Positions 27,568 through 36,304 of a DNA stretch of 64,000 nucleotides are shown in pieces. The first letter of the stretch is position 1; the number at the start of each line of letters is the position of its first letter. The stretch covers positions 4,402,001 to 4,466,000 of the forward strand of contig JALKFA010000001.1 in NCBI GenBank assembly GCA_024169445.1. Reading direction: 5' to 3'. Origin of the DNA: Buttiauxella agrestis ATCC 33320 (GTDB lineage: Bacteria > Pseudomonadota > Gammaproteobacteria > Enterobacterales > Enterobacteriaceae). The notes under the pieces were generated by a model. That model was not told the DNA's origin, did no database searches, and saw only the letters and a program-made list of their open reading frames with translations. The position numbers were made by a program, and so were the translations under genes.

Positions 27568-28263
27568 TTACAGCATTGCGCCCTTTTGCACAGGGGTTAC
27601 CGCACCGTAATCATTCACGGTCTGGAAGGAGATGGTTCCTTTTAGCGTGGCTGGGACCGTCACCTGCGCCACACTTTTTGGCGCAACCATGGTATTTGCC
27701 AGTTTCTCGTTACCGACCTTCAGATTGACCGTACTGATGTAATAAGGCGAAGGATTGTGAATACTCAGATGCTCGCCGCTACGGCTAAAACGCAGTTGTT
27801 TAAACGCTTCATCTGGCTGCATTTGCAGGTTTTTAGGGCGAACAAATAATTTGATACGTGACAAAATCGCCAATTGCAGCACGTTATTGCCTGCGAGATT
27901 GGATTTATCCACCGAGGGAATCGCTTTCACGTTCATCCAGAAAATGGACTCACGATCGGTTGGCAACGGTGGCCCGGCGTAAATAATCCGCAGCGTGTTT
28001 TCACTTTTAGGCTCACTGACAAAAAGCGGGGGCGTAACAATAAATTTTTTGTCTTTTTCCCCACGATTATTCTCAATCCACGAATTCACCAAATAACGCT
28101 CTTTGTCATCGCTATTATTAATTGAGAGCGAAGTTTGTTTGGCATCGGCCGGATAAATAACTCGTGTTGCCCCCAGAGCAACGCCTCCAGCAGCATGCAC
28201 ATTAAAACATGTTAATAACAGGCACAGCATTACCGCCAGACCTGGTTTAAATAAAGTCGTCAT
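27568..28263 (-). CDS. fimC: Type 1-like fimbrial chaperone, 231 aa
   Basis: A periplasmic PapD-type chaperone: signal peptide ending VHA, then [25 protein letters not shown], the block [13 protein letters not shown], and a second domain ending near [13 protein letters not shown]. This is the FimC/LpfB pattern. It follows the pilin gene by about 115 bases and has a weak ribosome site. There is no fimI gene between pilin and chaperone, unlike in E. coli and Salmonella fim operons. Confidence 0.92.
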   Translation of the reverse strand: MTTLFKPGLAVMLCLLLTCFNVHAAGGVALGATRVIYPADAKQTSLSINNSDDKERYLVNSWIENNRGEKDKKFIVTPPLFVSEPKSENTLRIIYAGPPLPTDRESIFWMNVKAIPSVDKSNLAGNNVLQLAILSRIKLFVRPKNLQMQPDEAFKQLRFSRSGEHLSIHNPSPYYISTVNLKVGNEKLANTMVAPKSVAQVTVPATLKGTISFQTVNDYGAVTPVQKGAML

Positions 28264-28378
28264 TACAAAGCACCATCATTATTATTAATCGACGTAACAG
28301 AGCCAGGTGCGGCATGCGGAATAATAATCTTCTGTTTAGCCTCATCCCTGTGGCTATCGTCATCCCTGCCTGGTCCGA

Positions 28379-28930
28379 TTACTCGTATTTCATCACGAAG
28401 GTGGCATCTGCGTTCGCCTGGCCTGCTGTTGCAGTGGCAGCGGTCGCTTTATAACGCGCGGTAAATGGCAAGGTGTTGGTGCCATCAACCAAAGTTTTCG
28501 CGGTAGAGAATGTGCTGCCATCCGGGGTCAATACTTGCGATTTATTGTCCAGAATTTCGATACCTACGCCGCCTGCTGTGGTGCTATTATCACCAGAGTT
28601 AATAGCCAGAAGCGTTGGGTCAGTGCCATCCGTTTGGCCTGAAAAAGCCACAGAAGCCAGTGTGGATACGCTGGTATCACAATCGTTCAGGACGATGGTA
28701 AAAGGGATCTGCGCTGAAGTGTCACCCACTTTAGTGAACGCCGCGGTACGGTACTGGCCGAGTTTCACAATCTGATCGGCAGACTTGGTGCTTACCGAAC
28801 AGGCAGCATTCACCAGCTCACCTTGAAAGTGTACGGTGCCGCCATTTACCGTCACCGCATCGGCCTGTGCCGCACCGCTCACTAATGCAATGCCAGCAAC
28901 CAAAGAGCAAGCAATTTTACTAAATTTCAT
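28379..28930 (-). CDS. fimA: Type 1-like major pilin FimA, 183 aa
   Basis: The shaft subunit of the second fimbrial operon. The signal peptide ends AAQADA, and the mature part reads [21 protein letters not shown], almost the same as E. coli FimA. The paired cysteine is in VLNDCDTSV and the C-terminal strand is [11 protein letters not shown]. The ATG at 28930 has AAGGAAT before it; the frame can be extended to 28981 but the extra part is not signal-like. A 460-base regulatory region precedes it. The operon order fimA-C-D-H-F agrees with Salmonella fim (minus fimI) and also with lpfABCDE. Confidence 0.93.
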   Translation of the reverse strand: MKFSKIACSLVAGIALVSGAAQADAVTVNGGTVHFQGELVNAACSVSTKSADQIVKLGQYRTAAFTKVGDTSAQIPFTIVLNDCDTSVSTLASVAFSGQTDGTDPTLLAINSGDNSTTAGGVGIEILDNKSQVLTPDGSTFSTAKTLVDGTNTLPFTARYKATAATATAGQANADATFVMKYE

Positions 28931-29447
28931 GGAGATTCCTTTAATTATTAAAATATCCTGTTTGAATAATGTATCCTTCATTCATTATTCCAGTTGATTT
29001 ACTGAGCCAAATAGCCCCCAACTCCCCAATCCATGCGGAGATATTTTCATCTTCTCGAAAACGATGAATTAACATTTAAAACACCATCTTCTCGATGTTA
29101 ATAATTTAAATTAATCGCATAGCTAATAACATGTGTAAATCCTTTATCTTGCCTAAGGAATGTCTTATTAAAGACCAGGAAACAACGGCGGGAAATCAGT
29201 AAATAATAGTGATTTGTTACTTAAATGGCTTTTATTACAGTAGGTTATTAGTATCTTCTGGATTAAGAAATTTGTTTCAAACTTGTTAAAATCCACCCCA
29301 TACTACGCTACAGGGTGCCAGGGAGTGCTGGCCTTACCGCCTGACTGCAACTCGAATTATTTAGGGTATAGACGTTAGGAAAGGATACCGGGAGGGATTT
29401 TGTAAGCGGCTAAAATGATTATGTATAACATTCTTATTCCGAATGTT
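28931..29447. promoter_or_regulatory. Regulatory region upstream of fimA with repeated CATCTTCTCGA boxes
   Basis: An AT-rich stretch without genes. Two identical 11-base boxes CATCTTCTCGA lie at 29048-29058 and 29085-29095, 37 bases apart, each followed by GATG. An inverted repeat TTAACAT/ATGTTAA spans 29069-29101. They lie 118-171 bases upstream of the fimA start and could be FimZ sites; this is not demonstrated. Confidence 0.5.
29330..29371 (-). repeat. Partial ERIC-like end
   Basis: The minus strand reads ACCCTAAATAATTCGAGTTGCAG then AGGCGG, which resembles the left end of ERIC, but the central palindrome and right end are missing. It is probably a decayed or truncated element in the gap between the PTS operon and the fimA region. 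Confidence 0.5.
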
Positions 29448-31370
29448 TTATAAAAAATATTTTTGTGACAATGCTATAAACTCAGAATAATTTTCACACT
29501 GACTTAAATTATCAATAACGTCGTTATCAAGAATATTTGTCAGATAATCATAAATAATCATGCTATCGACAAAAGCATCCTCACTAATGGCTAGCATATA
29601 GACCAGTTTAACTTTTTTCCCCACATCCCATTCAATTCCATCAGGAAATATAGCCACCGTCACCATAGTACTTAATGCTACCAGACCTAATGGATGTGGA
29701 ATGGCGATTTTATCATCCAGCAATGTTGACGCTCGCACTTCTCGTTCAATTACTGAGTCTAAATAATGCTCATCAACTCTTCCTTTTAATTCTAATTGTG
29801 AGGAGAGAAAGTTAATCAGCGACTCCTTGGTATGGACGTGGCTTTCAAATACAAAAAAGTGATCCGCAGAAAAATAATTCACCATCGCCGCAGGTGGCGT
29901 GTTTTCAGCGGTTAAAAAGTACTTCATGTTTTCTAACTGCCATCTTTCTGGCAACGGAGGCAAATTGATAACACGTTTGTTCTTCTCTTCAATGGCTACA
30001 AAGCTTATGACAATGCTCTCTTCCACACGGGTCATCGCTTTGTACTGCTCAACCGAAACACACTTTGTCATAGCAATGTTGGGGTACATCCGGATTATTT
30101 TCTGGCAGACGATCCGGGTTGAGGCTTCACCTTGATCATTGACGACTAATGCACTGATAGTGTGACCTTCGTCTTTCAGATGAATCTCTTCAAGAATGGC
30201 CCCGATATGCATGACGAGATAGCCAATCTCATCATCGCTAATTTTGTTAGAAAAGAAGTGTTCCAGTTCACTAAAAGCAGCCAGCGTCATTTCGTACATC
30301 AACGGATAGTGACGCTTAATTTGCTCAATCAACGGGTTGATAATAGTGATGTTATTATTAACGCGTATACGCATGGCCTGAATGTGACTAAGCAGATTCT
30401 TGCGTGACAGCTCATCATAACTGACGTCGCAGAACCAGGACGAACTGACATAACTCAAAAAATGGTTCATCACCGCACGCTCGGCGTCGTGCTGCTCATG
30501 CTCGAGCGTATTTTCACTCGTCATTGAACAAAACGCGGCGAGGTTCATCGCCATATAATCGATTTCGCTTTGCGCAATGTTAGGTACGGCATCCGCCAGC
30601 AGCAGGGGAAGAATATCGCGCGCGACTATTTTTAAGTGCGGTTCGCAAGCGTCAAACTCATAATCCAACAGCCAACTTCCCCGGAGAATACGTTCACAGG
30701 TAATCCCACAAATCAGGGTAAAAAAACGCAAATTGACATCGCTTACCACTAATCCATGGCTAACAAAGTAGTCACTCAGCGCCAGTTTGATGTTGGAAAT
30801 CTTCGCCAACGAATCAAAGATCCCCTGGTAATCTTCTTCCGCTTCTTTTGAGCGCAGCAGGTTATCGTAAATGCAGCGACGAAACGCTATTTCGCTGCCA
30901 GAGAGTTTAAATTTATCGACCCCTCCAGAAACGATACTCAGGTCATAGAGGGCAAAATGACGCTTAAGCAAAGCAATGTCGTTTCTCAGGCTGTAGATAC
31001 TGATAAACCACGTCGACTCCAACTCCTCAAGCGAGATTTCCGCATCCTGGCGCAATAGCGTCGACAGTAAAGCCCGGCGGCGTTCTGCTGTCGAACGAGT
31101 CTCTTTCCAGGGCCTTTGTGACTGTTCAAGCAGCGTTTTATGACCCGCCGGATTGTTAACCTGAATGGAAAAACCTTTCTTACGATGGTGAATGAGACTG
31201 TTACCAAACCCGCCAACGATATCATTTAGATCTTTCAGGTCACTGCGGATGGTTCGCGTGGACACATTCATCTCTTTGGCCAAAGAGGTTTGCGTCACAT
31301 TCCCTTGAGCAATCTGGGTGAAAATATCTCTGATCCGCTTATTGGTAAACAGTCTCATTTCTCTCTTCAC
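29448..31370 (-). CDS. PRD-type multidomain PTS regulator (MtlR/LicR-like), 640 aa
   Basis: A transcriptional activator controlled by PTS phosphorylation. Domains in order: N-terminal winged helix (residues 1-70; TQTSLAKEMNVSTRTIRSDLKDLN), two PTS-regulation domains (about 180-410), an EIIB-like domain (about 420-500) in which the usual active cysteine is absent (VVNDQGEAST), and an EIIA domain of the fructose/mannitol type (about 505-640) with the histidine in IAIPHPLG. It is the last gene of the PTS-mannosidase operon, its start overlapping the mannosidase stop (ATGA). It most likely activates its own operon in response to EIIA/EIIB phosphorylation state. No close E. coli K-12 equivalent in this setting was recognised. 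Confidence 0.88.
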   Translation of the reverse strand: MKREMRLFTNKRIRDIFTQIAQGNVTQTSLAKEMNVSTRTIRSDLKDLNDIVGGFGNSLIHHRKKGFSIQVNNPAGHKTLLEQSQRPWKETRSTAERRRALLSTLLRQDAEISLEELESTWFISIYSLRNDIALLKRHFALYDLSIVSGGVDKFKLSGSEIAFRRCIYDNLLRSKEAEEDYQGIFDSLAKISNIKLALSDYFVSHGLVVSDVNLRFFTLICGITCERILRGSWLLDYEFDACEPHLKIVARDILPLLLADAVPNIAQSEIDYMAMNLAAFCSMTSENTLEHEQHDAERAVMNHFLSYVSSSWFCDVSYDELSRKNLLSHIQAMRIRVNNNITIINPLIEQIKRHYPLMYEMTLAAFSELEHFFSNKISDDEIGYLVMHIGAILEEIHLKDEGHTISALVVNDQGEASTRIVCQKIIRMYPNIAMTKCVSVEQYKAMTRVEESIVISFVAIEEKNKRVINLPPLPERWQLENMKYFLTAENTPPAAMVNYFSADHFFVFESHVHTKESLINFLSSQLELKGRVDEHYLDSVIEREVRASTLLDDKIAIPHPLGLVALSTMVTVAIFPDGIEWDVGKKVKLVYMLAISEDAFVDSMIIYDYLTNILDNDVIDNLSQCENYSEFIALSQKYFL

Positions 31371-34000
31371 ACTATTTCAACGTACAACGTCTGCACATCA
31401 TTAGGGTTTAGCGCCGCCCTTTCCTGTGACGGGGTTTTCTCGTCCAGCAAGACGTAACGAGCATTATTCAGCGCCGGAATGGTGGCTGTGGCATTCAGAT
31501 TTGGGTTATAGAAGCGGCAAATTAACCCCTCGCCCTCTTCTGCGCATTTCACCACGCTGACCAGTGCATCTTCCGGGCCATCAGGCAGGGCCAGCAGACT
31601 GTATTCCTGCGGATATGTGCGTTGTTCATCGCTCAGGCAAAAACGCAGACGGCCATTGAGGAAGTCGCTGTCCTGATAGACCGGAAACGATGTCAGCAAC
31701 GATTTCGATAGCCGCGCATGCTGTGCCTCGTCAAACGAGCCGCTATAGATACGCCAGCCAAATGCGAAGGACAACGGTCCAGACAACTGTGCATCTGGTG
31801 TCGCCACTACCGACTCACCCGACGCACGCCCCGGACGATAGAGCAGGTTCTCTTTGCCCATGTAACCGAATGAACGGAATAGAGTAACGGAAATGGTATC
31901 GAAATTGTCGCCGACGATTTCATATTCACGCACGCCATTGGTATGCAATGTGAAGCCATGATTTTCATCATGCAGGTTCACGTAGCTTTGCATTGGCTCA
32001 ATGGAAATCGGTTTTTCATGCCAGTTTTCTGCTTCCCACACTTTCAGGGCGTTACTCAGTTGCACCGGGCGCGCAACCACACCAAACAACTGATCCGCAT
32101 AAGAGACATTTGCCAGTATGTCCGTCGCGAAATGGACGCATAAACGATGACTGAGCACCTGGTTATCCACGTCAACTGTAAAGCGGATTATGTCGTCATA
32201 CTGCAGAGTCACATGCACCGCGACTTTCATTGTAGAGGTGGCGATACCCTGCGCCCGCTCTTCGAGGTTGCCAGGAACTTTAAGTACATAATCAAGTAAC
32301 AACGACTGATTCAGGCCATTATTCTCCCGGTGGGCTGAAGCCAGGCAACCTTCGGAGGTAACAATCAAGTCACCACGCGGCGGCGAATAGTTGTAGGAAT
32401 CTCCATCATCGCCATTTTCCACCAACAGCATCTGGCGCTCATAGCGTTTACCGGTGGTTTTATGCTTGATGGTGAGCAACCCGTTCTCTTCCACTTCCAT
32501 GCGATAAAATGCGTTCTCGATGACCATCATATTATCCGTGACCCGCTTACTTGCCCCATCAGCATCAAAATCAAGATGCCAGCGGGTATAACCGAGAGCA
32601 GGTAAGTCACTGCTGTTCACCGTCACTTTAGTGCGATAAACCTTCTCCGGTTTATGGTATGGCTTGCCAGGATTAAGTCGAATGGTCTGGTTCAATACGT
32701 AACTGGTCAAATCGGTCTGTTGTTCAATCACATAGGGCAATGCATTGCCCGCCGAATCGCGCAGGGTGAATGGGATACCCGGCAACCATGCCTCGAAGGT
32801 CACCTGTGGCGCGGCTGTATTAGTTAGCGGGTTGAATACAGTGAACGTGTAATCGTGCTCGCGCTGGGTACGAATGGCAATTAATCGGCTATGCAGCTCC
32901 AGCAAATTGATGGCTAAATCGCGAGCCTGCTTATAGCGGAAGAAAATATCCTGATTAGTATCGTCGCTGTTACAACCGCCGATGCTGTCATGGGCGGCGT
33001 TATAAAACATCAGTTTCCAAATATCAGCGATGATTTTTGACGGATACGCATGCCCAAGGCTGCGGCTAATTGCCAGTACTGGCTCAAGCGTATTGACCAA
33101 CAGCGATTCAATCTCGTTATTGAGTAACTTCAGATCGGCCCGGCATGAGAAAATCGTCTTGTGCACGCGGGAGTGTTTGCCCTCAGTCAGCTCTCCCTGG
33201 AGTATCCGCACATCGTTTGCAGACTCTTTTTCCAGCGCCTCCAGGAAGTCCAGAGGGCTACTTATCTGGTAGTGTCGTTCATCGTCGCAGGCATTGAATT
33301 GCTTCACCAGATCCGGCAGATTCTCACGCACCGGAGCCTGATCAAAACCGTGCGGGTAAAGCAAGTTTACACGGTCACTACGCGCTTCAATCGGTGACAT
33401 TTTTTCATTCAGGAAGGTCGCCATTTTTTGCGGAGTTTCATCAAGAAGCCCACCATAGTGGTAACCCCATGGCATCTGCACTGCAAAGATCCGATCGCCG
33501 TTTTCACCCTGCCAGACAAACTCGGTTTCCCGCAGCGTGTTGTCCGCGATACCACGCCAGAAAAGCGCGTGGTGAATACCGAACTGTTTGTAGATCTGCG
33601 GCATATTGCCCCCCTGACCAAAACAGTCAGGAACATAGCCCAGAGCCATGCTGCTGCCCGCATCAGTAGCGACCTTAATTCCATACCAGAGGTTGCGTAC
33701 CAGCGACTCTTGATGAATAACCAGTTGATCGGTTTGGGTGTACCACGGTCCCGTGAGCAAACGTTTTTCAGCAATTAATTTAAACAATACATCTTTGTCT
33801 TCCGGAGCCCACAGCAAATAGCTTTCAATTAACGCACTTTGCGCATCCAGCAGGTAACAGGGAAAGTCATCGTTATTCTCCAGTATACGAATCACATTTT
33901 TGATGTGATTAAAGAGATAAATACGTGAACGCGATGATGTGAAATACCACTCCTGATCCCAGTGAGTATGGCTGTAAATATGGACAATTTTATTTTTCAT
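31367..34000 (-). CDS. Cytosolic GH38 alpha-mannosidase (MngB-like), 877 aa
   Basis: A glycoside hydrolase of family 38. The zinc/catalytic start HTHWDQEWYF (residues 11-20) and the nucleophile region GYVPDCFGQGG with D125 are visible, followed by the middle helical and C-terminal beta domains. The length equals E. coli MngB (about 880 residues), which hydrolyses mannosyl-glycerate phosphate after PTS uptake. There is no signal peptide, so it acts in the cytosol on a phosphorylated product of the PTS in the same operon. It follows EIIC by 30 bases. Sequence identity to MngB looks moderate, so the aglycone may differ; hence no symbol. Confidence 0.9.
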   Translation of the reverse strand: MKNKIVHIYSHTHWDQEWYFTSSRSRIYLFNHIKNVIRILENNDDFPCYLLDAQSALIESYLLWAPEDKDVLFKLIAEKRLLTGPWYTQTDQLVIHQESLVRNLWYGIKVATDAGSSMALGYVPDCFGQGGNMPQIYKQFGIHHALFWRGIADNTLRETEFVWQGENGDRIFAVQMPWGYHYGGLLDETPQKMATFLNEKMSPIEARSDRVNLLYPHGFDQAPVRENLPDLVKQFNACDDERHYQISSPLDFLEALEKESANDVRILQGELTEGKHSRVHKTIFSCRADLKLLNNEIESLLVNTLEPVLAISRSLGHAYPSKIIADIWKLMFYNAAHDSIGGCNSDDTNQDIFFRYKQARDLAINLLELHSRLIAIRTQREHDYTFTVFNPLTNTAAPQVTFEAWLPGIPFTLRDSAGNALPYVIEQQTDLTSYVLNQTIRLNPGKPYHKPEKVYRTKVTVNSSDLPALGYTRWHLDFDADGASKRVTDNMMVIENAFYRMEVEENGLLTIKHKTTGKRYERQMLLVENGDDGDSYNYSPPRGDLIVTSEGCLASAHRENNGLNQSLLLDYVLKVPGNLEERAQGIATSTMKVAVHVTLQYDDIIRFTVDVDNQVLSHRLCVHFATDILANVSYADQLFGVVARPVQLSNALKVWEAENWHEKPISIEPMQSYVNLHDENHGFTLHTNGVREYEIVGDNFDTISVTLFRSFGYMGKENLLYRPGRASGESVVATPDAQLSGPLSFAFGWRIYSGSFDEAQHARLSKSLLTSFPVYQDSDFLNGRLRFCLSDEQRTYPQEYSLLALPDGPEDALVSVVKCAEEGEGLICRFYNPNLNATATIPALNNARYVLLDEKTPSQERAALNPNDVQTLYVEIV

Positions 34001-34030
34001 ACCAATCTCCCATTACGCAAAGTGCAAAAC

Positions 34031-35134
34031 TTAATCAAATTTTATTTCAATCTCTTCAGTAGGATTATTACTGGATTTAATACCTGACTCTTCATCATTG
34101 AAATTCACCAGTAGATTGGCCCCAAAAGCAATAACAGCAGTGCCAACCAATGCACCAATGAAATAAGCCCACGGGTTTCCAACGGTGAAACCACCATATA
34201 GCCCACCCAACGGCGGCATAATTGGATAAGCTTTTAATAACGCAACGGTAACCGCCCCCAGAGTCCCTGCCAGAACATTAAGAGGAATTAACCGCGCCGG
34301 GTTGCGCAGGGTGAAGGGAATGGCACCTTCGGAGATCCCCAGAATCCCCATAATAATCGAACCATTGCCAGCTTCTTTCAGCGTCTGATTAAAGTTGTCA
34401 GGGCGTAAAAAACGAGCAGCCGCGTAGCCTAGCGGTGGAATAATAATGGCAACATTAACCAGAATAGCAGGAAGATATACACCGCTCAGGAACAAAACAT
34501 TTGCTGTTCCCCATGCCGCTTTGTTAACCGGCCCGCCGAGATCAAAGCAAATCATCCCGCCAAGAACAGCCGCCAGCACAACTGTACTGGTGCCATCTTT
34601 CGTCATCTGCTGAACCCAGGCCATCAGCGAGGTGTTCAGCCAGCTCAGCACATCCCCGAGCAGCAATAACATCACCAGTACCTGCAAGCCAACGGTGATA
34701 AATGGCAGAATAATCAGCGGGACGGAGCTTGCCGCCGAGCCGGTAATTTTTATCTTACGTGCGACCCACTCAGATGAATAACCGGCCAGCAAACCACCCA
34801 GCACTGCGCCGATAAAACCAGAGCCGGTTAGCGAGGCAATTAGGCCAGCAGTAAAACCGGAGGCCAGACCCTTTTTACCTGCCACTGAATAGGCAACATA
34901 GGCACCGAGAACATAGTTCATTAGCCCAATAATTTTAAATCCAATGTCCTGCGTGTGGTACAGCCAGTTTGCCAGTCCATGGCTATTAGCGAAGGCATCA
35001 AGATTAGACTCACCGATCGCCAGACCGATAATTTTGGCAACCGCCACCATCAGGGAACCGGCAATAATAACTGGCAGGGCAAAGGAAATACCCGTCATAA
35101 GATGATTCTTTATCTCTATCATTAATTTCTTCAT
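34031..35134 (-). CDS. PTS fructose-family EIIC permease, 367 aa
   Basis: The membrane channel of the PTS, with eight to ten hydrophobic segments. Family signs are the N-terminal NHLMTGISFALPVIIAGSLM, ICFDLGGPVNKAAWG (substrate-site loop), GISEGAIPF and PPLGGLYGGF. It is a separate protein, whereas E. coli MngA has EIIA, EIIB and EIIC fused. It lies between EIIB and the mannosidase. The substrate is probably a mannosyl compound, inferred from the hydrolase. Confidence 0.92.
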   Translation of the reverse strand: MKKLMIEIKNHLMTGISFALPVIIAGSLMVAVAKIIGLAIGESNLDAFANSHGLANWLYHTQDIGFKIIGLMNYVLGAYVAYSVAGKKGLASGFTAGLIASLTGSGFIGAVLGGLLAGYSSEWVARKIKITGSAASSVPLIILPFITVGLQVLVMLLLLGDVLSWLNTSLMAWVQQMTKDGTSTVVLAAVLGGMICFDLGGPVNKAAWGTANVLFLSGVYLPAILVNVAIIIPPLGYAAARFLRPDNFNQTLKEAGNGSIIMGILGISEGAIPFTLRNPARLIPLNVLAGTLGAVTVALLKAYPIMPPLGGLYGGFTVGNPWAYFIGALVGTAVIAFGANLLVNFNDEESGIKSSNNPTEEIEIKFD

Positions 35135-35147
35135 GACATCACCTTGA

Positions 35148-35471
35148 TTATTTATTCAGACGAGCCTCAACAGCCGAAACGCATTTCGTTATGACATCAG
35201 ATGCATGGCTAACACATTGGCCTATCTTTACCCGAATAATGACTTTCCCGGCGAAGCGTTCTTCTTCTTCAATGGTACGGTCAGCAGCAATAAGTACGAA
35301 ATCTGCAGCTTGAATATCATCATCGGTGATTCTGTTCATGATCCCCATGGCACCCTGTTGCTCTATTTTTATCTGGTGCCCAAGACGCCCTCCCTCTTTT
35401 TCCAGGGATTTGGCTGCCATCGGAGTATGGGCTAAACCAGCAATACATGATGTGACGCCGACAATATTCAT
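35148..35471 (-). CDS. PTS fructose-family EIIB, 107 aa
   Basis: A small cytosolic phosphotransfer protein. The active cysteine lies in the N-terminal VTSCIAGLAHTPMAAKSLEKE, which matches the fructose-type P-loop CPTGIAHTxMAAE. Its start overlaps the EIIA stop codon by ATGA and a strong GGAGG precedes it. It passes phosphate from EIIA to the incoming sugar at EIIC. Confidence 0.93.
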   Translation of the reverse strand: MNIVGVTSCIAGLAHTPMAAKSLEKEGGRLGHQIKIEQQGAMGIMNRITDDDIQAADFVLIAADRTIEEEERFAGKVIIRVKIGQCVSHASDVITKCVSAVEARLNK

Positions 35472-35929
35472 ACTTCCTCCTCAATAGCGATACGCGATTT
35501 CATATACTGAAATAGTTCGTCTTCATCGTTGACCGCAAATAAACGCGCTCTGAATTCGTCATCAACGATTTGGCTTGCAAGGCTATTAATAATTTGTAAG
35601 TGCAGCAATTTCGCTCCAGATTCAGGAACCAGCAGGCCAAAAATAATTTGTACTGGAAGATCGTCCAGACTTTCCCAATCAATGGGATTTTGCAGACGAA
35701 TAAAAATCACCCCGGCATGGGAAACATTGGCAGTTTTGGCGTGGGGAATAGCAATCTGGCTTTCAAAACCCGTCGAATATTGATTCTCCCGCGCCCAAAG
35801 ATCCGCTTCAATTTTATTAGCATCTTCGGCCCACCCCTGTGCGACAGCATGTGTCGCCAGGAAGCAAAAAATTTCCCGCTTATCCCTGAATGTTTTATTT
35901 AAGAAAATATTATCACGAGTAATGAGCAT
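35468..35929 (-). CDS. PTS fructose/mannitol-family EIIA, 153 aa
   Basis: The first gene of the PTS-mannosidase operon. The phosphorylated histidine is in IAIPHAKTANVSHAG, typical of PTS_EIIA type 2 domains, and the domain fills the whole protein. It receives phosphate from HPr and hands it to EIIB. It also likely signals to the PRD regulator at the operon's end. Confidence 0.93.
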   Translation of the reverse strand: MLITRDNIFLNKTFRDKREIFCFLATHAVAQGWAEDANKIEADLWARENQYSTGFESQIAIPHAKTANVSHAGVIFIRLQNPIDWESLDDLPVQIIFGLLVPESGAKLLHLQIINSLASQIVDDEFRARLFAVNDEDELFQYMKSRIAIEEEV

Positions 35930-36304
35930 ATACGTCTATCTCCAGCAACGTATTATTGTAATTAGGTTGACTGATATACTAGAGCATATTGTTCATGCAA
36001 AAAGAGAGATATTTTCCGCCTGGAAGAGGAAACGAATTATGTGGGGAGGCAAGAAAAGAGAGAGCCGGGTCAAAAAAGCATACTGGTTTGTGATGCGCTC
36101 CATATTTATTTGTCACCAATTAAAAAATAGTACCATTACAAAACCAGTGGCCAATTAGCAGAGCAACACGGTTCATATGGCCGCCAACCTGACGCCATCG
36201 GGAACATAAATAGACTTACTCTGATTGGCATCCGCTAAATTCCGAGTATCCTTATCCGCTTGTCTCCAATTTCTGTCTTTTCGATATCCCGGAAAATTCT
36301 TTCT
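35930..36304. promoter_or_regulatory. Divergent region between the PTS operon and the MscS-family gene
   Basis: These 375 bases separate two divergent genes and presumably hold both promoters. A 78-codon frame on the plus strand (35922-36158) has no family features and is taken as chance. No clear operator was recognised. Confidence 0.4.

Noticed and set aside
35922-36158. Possible 78-codon gene divergent from the PTS operon
   Set aside because: It starts inside the EIIA start codon region, has biased K/R-rich composition from AT-rich DNA, and no recognisable domain.
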